Below are positions 11,124 to 21,498 of a stretch of 64,000 bases of DNA, piece after piece. The stretch's first letter is position 1; the number at the start of each line of letters is the position of its first letter. The position numbers and the translations under genes are program-made. The notes under the pieces are model-generated. The model was not told the DNA's origin. It made no database searches and worked only from the letters and a program-made list of their open reading frames with translations. The stretch comes from Eurosta solidaginis (taxonomy: Eukaryota > Arthropoda > Insecta > Diptera > Tephritidae): contig NC_090319.1 of NCBI RefSeq assembly GCF_040869045.1, forward strand, positions 394,521,601 through 394,585,600, given 5' to 3'.

Positions 11124-12710
11124 ACAAGTAAAAACGGGACTGTCTTCGGCTGTGCCGAAGACTTCATACCTTTCATGAATCGGGCTGAACAATAATCTTA
11201 TCCCGCTCGTAATCTCCGAATAATCGGATGTATAAGATAAGAAATATATAGTGAACAGATCTACATACCTTAACGATTTTTAAGATAAATATAAAATAAA
11301 AAGCAGGTAGGTACTTTGTGTGAGGATGCAAAGTTTCAGGTTTTTTGTGGTCTGCGTGTAAAACTATGACTACGAATCACGTATTTCAACAATATATGAC
11401 GTAAACGTAACTATTTGATGAAATTTGATGAATTTTGAAGCTTCTAGCCGTAAAAAGGGGGCAAAAATTAGAGTTTATATGGGGTATATAATATATATAC
11501 CACCGGTATCTATGATTTTCTCAGACAACAATATATGCTATACACGTAAGCATTTGGTGAAATTTGAACATATCTAGACGATTTTTAAGATAAATATAAA
11601 ATAAAAAATAGGTAGGTAATCTGTGTGAGGATGCAAAGCTTCACATTTTTTGTGGTCTGCATGTAAAAACTATGACTACGAATCACGTCTTTCAAAAATA
11701 TATGACGTAAACGTAACTATTTGATGAATTTTGAATCTTCTAGCCGTAAAAAAGGGGCAAAAATGACAGTTTATATGAAGTATATAATATATATACCACC
11801 GATCTCTATGATTTTTTCAGACAACAATATATGCTATATACGTAAGCATTTTGTGAAATTTGAAGCTTCTAGCTATTAAAACGGGGCAGAAATTGCGCAA
11901 AGTTTCTTATCTGAACAATCGGTTGTATGAGATATATACTATGTATACCACCGATCTCAATGATTTTTTCAGACAGCAATATATGCTATACACGTAAGCA
12001 TTTGGTGAAATTTGAAGCTTCTTGCTGTTAAAATGGGGCTAAAATTTGCGAAAATATATATATATGGTATATATATATACTATATATACCACCATATATA
12101 TACTATATATACCACCGATCTTAATGCTTTTTTCAGACAACAATATATGCTCTATACGTAAGCATTCGTTCAAATTTGAAGCCTCTAGCTCTTAAAATAG
12201 GGCAGTAATTACGAAAAGTTCCTTATCTGAACAATCGGTTGTGGGGGATATATACTATATATACGACCGATCTCATCAATTTTTTCAGGCAACAATATGT
12301 GCAATATACGAAAGTATATGGTGAAGTTTGAAGCTTCAATCTGTTAAATTGGGTAAGATATTACAAAAATCCTCTTTTTCTGAAAAATCGGTTGTATGCA
12401 GGATATATGCTATAGTGGTCCGATCCGGTCGGTTCCGACAAATGTTTAATCGGACACCCAAATACACCCGCTCACCAAATTTTATCAAGCTATCTCAAAA
12501 ATTGAGGGACTAGTGTGCATACAAACAGACAGTCGGACAGACGGACAGACGGACTGACGGACATGGCTAAATCAACTCAGCTCTTCAACCTGATTATTTC
12601 GGTATACTTAATGGTGGGTCTATCTATTTTCCTTTAAGGACTTACAATTTTCGGTTTCGTGACGAAATTAATATACCATTTTATTTTCATGAAAGGTATA
12701 AAAAAATATC
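11124..12710. mobile_element. Second GTCY-type dipteran repeat with internal tandem units
   Basis: It starts at AACAAGTAAAAACGGGACTG with the hairpin GTCTTCGGCTGTGCCGAAGAC. It ends near CATGAAAGGTATAAAA, which is the inverse of the ATACCTTTCATGAA close to the left end. A (GACA/GACG)n tract lies at about 12515-12560. Inside, a block of about 304 bp is duplicated (from about 11270 and about 11574), followed by about 155-bp units marked by CAACAATATATGCTATA at about 11820, 11977, 12136 and 12290. No protein is encoded. Confidence 0.65.
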
Positions 12711-13330
12711 CAGGTTGTAATAGCATTCTTAATCGTTGTTACGTACCATTTGATAAATTGATATCGAACACCTAAAATAATAGGAACTGACTCAAGTATT
12801 TGATATTTTAAAGTTATGCATACTACTGGGTTACTTCAATACCTATCGATTTGTTTACTTTATTTCAGACACCTAAAACAATAACTAATTATTTGATTTT
12901 CAAGTTTCTAAAAATATACAGAAACTTCAATATATATGAAAAAAAAAAGTTTTTCAAAATAATTTTGACCAATTAATATTTTTTTAAATCATCCGAAATT
13001 ATTTTTATAAATTTTTATTTTGTTTGAGTCTTCAGATTTTATAAATTTTTAATTTGTTTGACTCTTTATATAAGACTTCATATAATAATTACGGACACTG
13101 AATTTCGTTTTTAAGTTCTAAAATTTTTTTATTTTTCGTTTATGTTACACATCAAAGACTTTTGAAAATAATAATACCTGTAAATCTCTTCAAAACTTTT
13201 TCTAACGGGAACAGGGTTCACACCCGCACTCCTGGGATGATTAAACTGTTGTCAAGCACATTCAGCCAAAGCCATGCCTTTGTTGTTGTGCAAATTTCGC
13301 AATAGCTGTTGTACGTTATACACACATTAA
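12711..13330. other. AT-rich stretch with a short direct repeat
   Basis: TTTATAAATTTTTATTTTGT-type sequence is tandemly repeated around 13000-13060. Nothing else was recognised. Confidence 0.4.
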
Positions 13331-13745
13331 CCCTCCGATAGATTGTGGCGTCTGGCCAGACGTGAACAAAGTTACTCCTACCTACCCGATCATGGAAAGC
13401 TTTAGTGACTTTTTAAGTTTAGAGGCGGTCTTTATAATAATTCTGAAATCGATATTTTTTTCTTTTTATTTTATCTTTTTTTTGTACCAAAGTTGACACG
13501 GTGTGTCACATTTTAGCGTTGTCGTCTGGCTAGTGGAACATATTTTATAGCCTATAAGACCTCATATTTCGTATTCATTTTAAAATTTATCAATAAAAAT
13601 TCAGACTTATTTCTGGGTAATAACAGTGTGCGACGAGATTTCTTTAAAGTTTAAATATTTGTGGATAAAGTTCAAAGTGTCAAATTTCGTCTGGCCAGAT
13701 GACACCGCTAAGATGTGTTGAACTTATTCACCGCTAATCGGAGGG
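13331..13745. mobile_element. TTAA-flanked MITE with CCCTCCGAT termini (piggyBac-like)
   Basis: Both sides are flanked by TTAA. The termini are CCCTCCGATAGA on the left and CTAATCGGAGGG on the right. A TTAA target and CCC-starting ends are characteristic of the piggyBac superfamily. Subterminal CGTCTGGCCAGACG on the left and CGTCTGGCCAGATG on the right form a second, palindromic shared motif, a candidate transposase binding site. At 415 bp and without an open frame it is non-autonomous. Confidence 0.75.
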
Positions 13746-13882
13746 TTAAAAAATCTACTGAAATATTTTTTTCAAACGCTATACAACGTTCGATAATAAC
13801 AACGACAAAATATAACATACTACCTCTACTTCCATCCCTGCAAGTTCTTCCACGTCAACCCCCTCTCTCTGAATAGATTATA

Positions 13883-14304
13883 GGGGGACTCATGTAACCG
13901 TATAAATGCCTTATAAAGTGTGTAAACATATAAATTTATCTAGTGCGTAAACGAGCTGTCAAATTTTGTATGAAAAATCATTTACACAATTTGTATAAAT
14001 TTACGCGCACATTTCATTGTGTAAACGCGGTAAACTCAAAGGAATGCAACCTTGCAGACATTACAGCAGGCATTTTCATCAGAAATTTCCAACATCAGCA
14101 AGTAAAGGCGTTTTAGTTTTGATTTTTCACTTAATCTTGGCATTTTTTAATTTGTATAACAATCAAAAAAATTTTGTTTGGCAATAATACAGCTGATAAA
14201 CAATCAAGTTTATCAAGAGTATTACTAGGTGCGTTCATATAACCGCGTGTGTAAATTGATATAATTTTACACCTTATAAGTTTATATGCTTTCATGAGTC
14301 CCCC
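13883..14304. mobile_element. MITE with GGGGGACTCATG termini and TTATA duplication
   Basis: The left terminus is GGGGGACTCATG and the right is CATGAGTCCCCC. Each is directly flanked by TTATA. Subterminal sequence is also mirrored: CCGTATAAATGCCTTATAA on the left resembles the reverse complement of the right end. Internal GTGTAAAC/GTTTACAC motifs repeat. It is non-coding. Confidence 0.75.
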
Positions 14305-14426
14305 TTATAACTTAAATTTCTTATTTATGTAAACATGGTCCTCAGTAATAATAATAGACACACATTAAATGCCAAATATATGTAAACAAACTGCAAATAC
14401 ATACATACATATGTATGTATTTCTAA

Positions 14427-14636
14427 TACTACGTTTCCACCGAACTTAAACTCAGTGTTTTCCACCCTTTTTATGCTAAATATCTCTTGACAGCAATTGA
14501 ATTTCTCATTTTCGCTTTAGAATTATAGATATCGAGTCTAAAACGTGCATTTCGATACCTCTCTATATTTTTTGGCATGTTTTAGCCGCCATATGAATTA
14601 GGCAAACGCGGAGTTTGGGTTTGTGGAAACGTAGTA
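14427..14636. mobile_element. 210-bp MITE with TACTACGTTTCCAC termini
   Basis: Terminal inverted repeats TACTACGTTTCCAC and GTGGAAACGTAGTA are perfect over 14 bp. Both sides are flanked by TAA. Next to the ends, GAACTTAAACTC on the left is loosely mirrored by GAGTTTGGGTTT on the right. A 3-bp TAA duplication is typical of PIF/Harbinger-type elements, so that superfamily is the most likely driver. Confidence 0.75.
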
Positions 14637-15377
14637 TAAGTTAAAATTCAAATCTCTAACAAAAGAATAACAAATACGAAAGCGTCTTGTGAGTGGCTCA
14701 TTTGATATGTGCATACATAATTGGTTAAATGAAAATTTCCCATAAGCAATCGTGTTATTCTTAAATTGGTCAACAAGATATATTCATTAATTCTAAAATT
14801 CTTCATCATATATGTATGTATTACACAAACGAAGTTTTCCGAAATATCAAAGTTCAGCTTCAACACAAATATTTTGTTATATGAAAACATTACGGATAAG
14901 CATTTGATTAATAGTTTGTACAAGTACTCCAATCAACACCATCGTAATCTAGACTAAGACCTAAAGGGAGTTGACTTCCCCATTTTTTTCTCCATTCAAT
15001 TATAACTGAACTGTATCAGCGATTCTTTCCACTTCTTATAGAGAAATGACTCAGTTAAAATTAAACCTTATTTAGCGCCTACGGAAGAGACACTCAGCTT
15101 TGAGTAGATTGTGATTTAGATCGAATAGCGTTTTCTTTTCTGGAAAAAATGTTAACCTCATGTTGCATTCTTACATTCTATGTTTTGGACTAGATCAGCT
15201 AGCGCTATGCAAAATGGCGGAAGGAAAATATTTTGTGAAAGGAAAACATAAACTTGCCAGACAGCAGAGAACAACGAAGTGGGTTACATTATTTCCATAA
15301 AAGAAAACGCCATAAGTGTTGGATATGCTAGCTTTTGAATAATATTGAAATTACATTTAACCGCTTATGTTAATATT
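14637..15377. other. AT-rich stretch, nothing recognised
   Basis: Overlapping short open frames on both strands (14648-14957) look like chance. No element ends were found. Confidence 0.4.
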
Positions 15378-16313
15378 ATACCCAGATGTACTTGTCCACA
15401 GGGTATTATAACTTTGATTGGATAACGGTTGGTTGTACAGGTATAAAGGAATCGAGATAGATATAGACTTCCATATATCAAAATAATCAGTATCGAAAAA
15501 AAATTTGATTGAGCCATGTCCGTCCGTCCGTCTGCCCGTTAACACGATAACTTGATTAAATATTGAGATATCTTCACCAAATTTGGTACACGAGCTTATC
15601 TGGATCCAGAATGGATTGGTATTGAAAATGAGCGAAATCGGCCCACGCCCACTTTTTGTATATATAAAATTTTGGAAAACATAGAAAAACTGATTATTTA
15701 GTAAATAATACACCTAGAAAGTTGAAATTTGACCTGTATATTGATATTGAGACTCTTGATAAAAATTTGAAAACATTTTTTAAAATAGGCGTGGCACCGC
15801 CCACTTGTGATAAAATCAAATTTACAAATATTATTAATCATAAATCAAAAATCGTTAAATCTATCGTAACAAGATTCGGCAGAGAGGTTGCCCTTACTAT
15901 AAGGAATGCTTTGAAGAAAAATTAACGAAATCGGTTAAGGAGCACGCCCACTTTTATATAAAATATTATTTAAAAGGGTCGTGGACGAATAAAATTATTT
16001 ATATCTTTGCAAAAAAGAGCTTTATGTCAATGGTATTTCATTTCCCAAGTGGATTTATAAAAATAAATAGGAAAAAATTGAAATTTAAAAAAAATGGGCG
16101 TGGCACCGCCCCTTTTATGACTAAGCAATTTTCTATATTTGGGGAGCCATAAATCGAAGAAAAACTAGTTCAGAATAGAACCATATGTATATGTATTATT
16201 GCGCAGCCTTGTAATACTATTAAACATACAAAACAAACAACAACAGCATTTCAAGTGTACAACTGGGTATGTAATGTTCGGTTTCACCCGAACTTAGACT
16301 TCCTTACTTGTTT
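15378..16313. mobile_element. mini-me/DINE-like element, copy 2
   Basis: It shares with copy 1 the head (GATTGGATAACGGTTGGTTG, AATCGAGATAGATATAGACT), the (GTCC)n tract, the CCCACGCCCACTTTT and GGCGTGGCACCGCCC blocks, and the tail. The tail shows a 6-bp stem hairpin, GTTCGGTTTCACCCGAAC, followed by TTAGACTTCCTTACTTG. The minisatellite section is absent, so array-bearing and array-less forms coexist in this window. Confidence 0.75.
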
Positions 16314-17280
16314 TAAGTTAACATTAACTTCCGCAGTAAAATAAATTTAATAGTCTTTTGAACGTTTAACACAGTTGAGCATAATAACACATATATATTT
16401 TAGGTATATACATATACATACATACATATATGTACACATGTGTGTATGTATGTATGCATGCATATACTTGTGGTCCAGCGTTATTTGGTCAAATGAAGTG
16501 CACTGACCTTGGACTCTTTCTCTTTTAGCCATAGGAAGTAAATTTGTTTAGATTGTTTTTTTTTTTTGATACAGTGAAACCGCTCTTGAACAGACATAAA
16601 CACTCGTTCACGGTACTATAACACATTGTTATATTTATTTTATTTATATTTACTTACAACAATTAAATTGCATTTAACCAAATAAATTAAAAAAAATTGT
16701 ATTCGCTGTATAAATATCTCATATTAACCGAAATAATAATTAGGGTACTGACAAAGTGTCATAATACGTTATATTTTATATGCTATGACACTGTGGCACT
16801 GTGACATTTTTGCCTGGTTTAGACGCGAAAAAGTAAAAATTGTCAAGTCATTTTTTTTTTTTTTTAATTTTAATGCAGTTTGTTTTTAAAATGCCCACAG
16901 TATATAACGGTAATTATAATTTCTTATAATTATTATTCTTCATTGAATAATTTGCTGTCAAAGTGTGAGTTGTTGATGCCGCGAAAAGTAGTACAATTTA
17001 CAGAAGTGAAATAACGCGTGGTTTAAAATTAAATAAAACTTTGTTGTGAAACAAAAGCTAAAATATTTTTTGGTTTTTTAAAATCTATACGTAATTATAT
17101 TATTTGCAAGTGTTCAAATGTTTTTTGGTTGAGTATTTTTAACGAAATTATGAGTTTTTAATGTGTATTATTTTTGTGCTGAAAATATATAAAACTGTGA
17201 AAAGAAAAGCCTACCAAAACTTGAACCACAATAAGTTTTTAATTTCTACAATAATTAATAATATTGAAAAGATTCTTCAT
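16314..17280. other. AT-rich stretch, nothing recognised
   Basis: It contains TACATACATATATGTACACA-type microsatellite and a short inverted pair, TGACAAAGTGTCA and TGACACTGTGGCACTGTGACA, near 16750-16805. No gene was found. Confidence 0.4.
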
Positions 17281-17284
17281 CTCC

Positions 17285-17350
17285 CTAATAGAGATATACG
17301 CCGCTGATAAACGCCGCCGCCGCCGCCGATTTAAGTCGTTAATTTAAGAC
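17285..17350. repeat. Partial relative of the dispersed CG-rich repeat
   Basis: ATACGCCGCTGATAAACGCC and a (CGC)n run share the flavour and partial order of the CG-rich end of the 1.1-kb and 19.1-kb repeats. The match is short, so the assignment is tentative. Confidence 0.35.
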
Positions 17351-18450
17351 TGTTTAGGCCATTTATTGTTCATGTCGAAAATTGGTCGGATATGGTCGAA
17401 AGTGTATCAACGGATGCGCATCGCTGCCAGTTATAAGAAACTAATTGCGAAATTTAACTCTTTCTAAATTTTCAAAAGTTATTTAAAAAACAGACACTTT
17501 CAATGCTAGCTTAACACGGACTTATTTAAACAAAACACTAAAAGAAGAGTTAGATTATAAATTTAGATATTTTTTTCAAAAAATTAATAATGAACAATCA
17601 ATTCATATAAAACTACCCAAGGCGAACATGTTTTCAAATTTTCCTCAAATAAAAATACAAAGTTGTTAAAACAACCAAATTACACAAAAAGGTGCCGATT
17701 TTTTTAAATTTTACATTGCGATTGGCTGAAAGAATAAGCGAAATCCGTGATGCCAAATCCTTTACTAGGTTCTAGGGGCATAGACACTCCTTTGAAATGA
17801 TTCTTACCTCATACTTAAGTTGAGGATTTATGTACGTATGAGAAGGGTTTGAAAAATCACTTGGGTTTACATTCAAACATCTGTTGTTCATTTGCGAAAC
17901 TATACAATAGCGTCTGAAATGTTAATTTTGATTTTCACACTTCATCTTTCAACACCCAAGTCTCCCGCTTTGACATTTCCTAAAGTTGGCGGCCCTATCC
18001 AAAACTAGTCCCTTGGAGTGAATCACATTGATTATAGCCTATCAACCAAGTTTAAATATCACCTACACGTTACGACTCCTTTTGCAAATGTGAATACGTA
18101 GGCACATATATTTACCTGGTGAGGCTTTGTCCTTCGCAAAACACTCAAAGTGGTGAAGCAAAAGCTTTCCCAAGACAGTCGAACTAATGACCGTGTGTGC
18201 TACTACCATAACGTAGTGTACAGTCGAACTAGTCTGAAAACTGAACCTACGCGGTCATCCATAACGGGCTCTTATACCATAAGGCCGGAAAACAGCAGGT
18301 AACATCTTTCAAGTTAAAATCGGTCGACTTTCAAAAAAAATATCGTTTTGATTTAACGAAGACTATTGAAATCAATGTTGTGAATACAAACGTCTGCAAA
18401 CTTTGGTCTAAATTTTAAAAATTTTATGCAGGGTCCTTGTAAAATTTTAA
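17351..18450. other. Unassigned sequence, less AT-rich toward the right
   Basis: No open frame above background and no element ends were found. A duplicated AGTCGAACTA motif occurs at about 18177 and 18222. Confidence 0.35.
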
Positions 18451-19130
18451 TTATGTAGATGCGCCGATGATTATACGATTTTCACCCATTACGCAATGAC
18501 ATCCACTTAGACTGCTTATCATTTCGAGGGCGGCATCCTTGGCCGAATAGTTACTCCCTAACGTTTCAAGGTGTTTCTCTGGTGTAGCTCGGCAGCATAG
18601 CGCGATAAAAGCATCCGTTGGAAAGTCTTCGCAGCTACACCTAGATCTTCTAAGAAAGTGACGTCGACGAAGGTATGAGTTCGAAGTCGCAGTCCTATAG
18701 CTTCTGTGCTGGCATATGTTGTGAGGGTCAGGAGGCGTGGTAGCGACTGGTGTTCGGGATTGCTACTGTTCGCACATCGGGAATTGTAGCTCTGAAAAAC
18801 AGCCGAAAAAACTGGAGGCGCCCTGTGCCACGAGAGTCATGAGTATTAATAGACCATTAATAGCAACCGTAAGTCGCCTTTGTGCGTGACCGCCAAGGAG
18901 CCACAAATGATTTAGAGAAATTGTGTTTGCGACGATTATTAGGAGTTAACACTAGGTGAAACTACGCTTTGCACGAGATATACAGAAAAAAGTGTGCATA
19001 TTTTATGTATATCTATTTCTTTTCTGAAGACGCAGCAGTACCAATTCCAAAGACCGGGGTTAGGTTCGAAGCCTCTCTGGAGTAAGTGAACGAGGGACAA
19101 TCCCTCCGCAAGGAGCTGCGCCTGAACATT
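18451..19130 (-). pseudogene. Decayed LINE ORF1 region related to the intact 2A-type LINE
   Basis: Translated on the minus strand in shifting frames, this matches the N-terminal part of the intact LINE at 31694-35753. LLAEGLSLVHLLQRGFEPNP lines up with that element's LLAAGLPHILLLREGIEPNP. WNWYCCVFRKEI matches its WFCCICQKRIF. RRKHNFSKSFVAPWRSRTKA matches RRPRNFYKSFVAPCCSLPRA. SSNPEHQSLPRLL matches GSNAEHQPLPRLL. Beyond that, a frame of about 90 codons without stops (including CEDFPTDAFIALCCRATPEK and CVMGENRIIIGAST) has no counterpart in the intact LINE. The fragment is old and belongs to a different subfamily. Confidence 0.7.
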
Positions 19131-19138
19131 TTTGAACG

Positions 19139-19343
19139 GTCTGCGAGATCTTGAGGCAAAAACTACGGATCTTTCGAAATGGCCAACATGTTGATTTCCT
19201 TAAATACATACAAACAAAACCTTTCGTAAATATAATTTTTTTAAATAGAAAAATCAAGCTTTTTAAAGTAAGAACATCGGCGTACGCCGGCGCACCGCCA
19301 ACGCTGCCGCCGCCGCCGATAAAGTGATCGGCGTAAACCTCTA
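19139..19343. repeat. Dispersed CG-rich repeat, copy 2
   Basis: It is the partner of the block at 1098-1301, with the same order of landmarks and an expanded (CCG)n run. It directly abuts the LINE fragment to its left; no target duplication was resolved. Confidence 0.75.
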
Positions 19344-20921
19344 CTCCCTAAGAACCCTTTTGATATAATGACTATCACAAAGAGGGAGTTGTATGAGGTG
19401 TGGGTTGCAAAATGTGGCCAAAAGCAAACGGATAAAGCGGTTTTAGACCACGTGTGTACTGTTTTAGGGAGGGAGTAAATAGAGTCTAGGGATTGTATGA
19501 TGAATTCTGCAGTAAAGTTCGAATTTTTTTCAAATTTTGTATGAGATGGTTTCAAGTGAATTACACCAAAATTAATTCTCTTGGAAAGTTTGCCTCATGG
19601 TTTGAAGAAGATATGAAATTTAAATAGAGGTATGTTCAATTGTGAACAAAAGAACAAGATAAGGCTATAAGAAAGTTTTTGTTTGGGGTAAATTCAAAAT
19701 TTTTGGAGGTGGTCCAACCCCCCCCCCCCCCTGCCCCCCTTCGCCTATCCTCGCCGAAGGGGGGTAAGGCATACAAGCATATACACTTGATTTGAATGAA
19801 ATATATTCATTTTTCAGTGAGTTATTAATTTTTCGCGTTTAAATCATGCAAAAATGCCACTGTGCGTTGTGATCCCCTGAACGTGTTTTAATTTATAACT
19901 CGCATAAACGGCCAATGTTAGACTACCAAACTGGCTTTGTGAGAATCTAAATATAGCCCTTATAATACTTTCTTAATTTTATTTTCCTAGAGAATTTAAT
20001 TTAAGGTTTTTGAAATCACGAAACCTTTTAACAACATAAAGATGGTAATATGAAAAGAAGTAATCAATGATTTACTGCAAGGAAAATACAGAACAGAGAG
20101 CGTCGAATAAGAGAGACCAGAAAGCGAATAGTACCGGACGCATTCCGTGCCAATCGAATTTTTTGCTGGGCTGTACTAATATACTTTAGAAGAAATGTTG
20201 AACGTGTGTCCATCGGCCAATGTGTATTTGGTGACAGCTCAACTGCCGAGAGCGAAGGTGATGGTAATGCGAGTGCAGATGCTAATGACATTGGGGTTTC
20301 CAATGGCCGCCGTTTGATTTAATTGTTCATTTGCATCTTCTTGCCATTTTTTTTATCACTGAAACTGGTTTTCTTTACGTAAATAAAATTTAAATATTAA
20401 ATTTTTTGCCTAAAAGACGATTTTTTTTGACGGGCTTAAACATAAATGAAAAAAATTTCGTTAGCACTAATTTTAATTATGCGAATAGTACATACATTAG
20501 ACTGCCTCAATTCTATGAAAAAATTAGAATTTTCTGAACGAAATAGTTATATGTATGTAGGTATCATTTTGGCCAGAAAAAACCCTTTGTAAGGCGATTG
20601 CATGCTTTGAAAACTATTTTCGTACTCAATTCTATTCGTCCAACTGCCCATCAACTAAAGAGAAATATCAATCTAAGCCCAAAAAATTGACTTTGACCCA
20701 CAAAGTGGCCTGTACATTTTTATAAGGGAATATATGGGCTCTATTTGGAGCAGCAATAAAAAAATCGGATTTAAATTTTTAATCTTTAATTAAAATTTCG
20801 CTTTTTTTAGGGAAATAGTTGGGCCTTATTTTGGGCAGCAAAAAAAAATTAAGCCCCCTCCCATAATACAAACATTTTAGAAATTTGATAAAGTTGTCAA
20901 AAATTTATCCAATATTTTTTT
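19344..20921. other. Unassigned stretch with one unexplained open frame
   Basis: A poly-C run lies at about 19720-19735. On the plus strand at about 20072-20321, a frame of about 80 codons without ATG has mixed, gene-like composition (VPDAFRANRIFCWAVLIYF, then an acidic SEGDGNASADAND tail, then a stop). I do not recognise it. Two copies of a GGGCTCTATTTGGAGCAGCA / GGGCCTTATTTTGGGCAGCA motif lie near 20735 and 20821. Confidence 0.35.
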
Positions 20922-21046
20922 AGAGCTTAGGATTTCACGAACTTGTTCGAGAAGAGATTTCTCGCGAGTCTCGTCATCTCGAATTACTCGTAAGGCTCAG
21001 GAGCTTATCGACATTCAATTTAATCGATTCATGGGCGGTTTTATAT

Positions 21047-21498
21047 AGAGCTTACGATTTCTTCTGGAGCACAAGCGAAAATGTCCACAAAAACACAAGT
21101 AAAAAACACCGAAATGTATAGAATAGTGCTAATGCAGCGACTGAATTGAAAGTCGAGAATCTCGCGAATATTACGAGTATTTCGAGATTCGAGAATCTTG
21201 CTAGAAGCCGTGTTCTCGATGTCTCGTTAAAAAAATAAAATATTGTGAACAAAATTATACATATGTATAATAAATATGTTTTGAGTTAAATGTCATTGAA
21301 AAGCAATATAATCAACAAAAAAGTCACAAGTAAAAAAAACGAAGTGTATAAATGCTGTCCATACAGCGATTAAGTTCATGTCGAGAAGCTCGTGAGATTT
21401 ACGAGTACTTCTAGACACGGGAATCTCGCGAGAAGTAGATTTCTCGATTTCTCGGGTCTCGAAAATCTCGCTTGTGTTCGAGAAGAAATCGTGAGCTC
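21047..21498. mobile_element. TCTCG-rich TIR element, copy 1
   Basis: The left end AGAGCTTACGATTTCTTCTG with GAGCACAAGCGA and the reverse complement of the right end, AGAGCTCACGATTTCTTCTC with GAACACAAGCGA, form terminal inverted repeats of about 35 bp. The body is crowded with TCTCGCGAG/CGAGATTCGAGAATCT motifs. A further partial copy of the same terminus lies just left (20922-21005). The right end of another copy closes the window at 63.8-64.0 kb. Confidence 0.65.

Noticed and set aside
19241..19555. 104-codon minus-strand open frame
   Set aside because: It runs through the dispersed CG-rich repeat, which explains its Arg-rich end.
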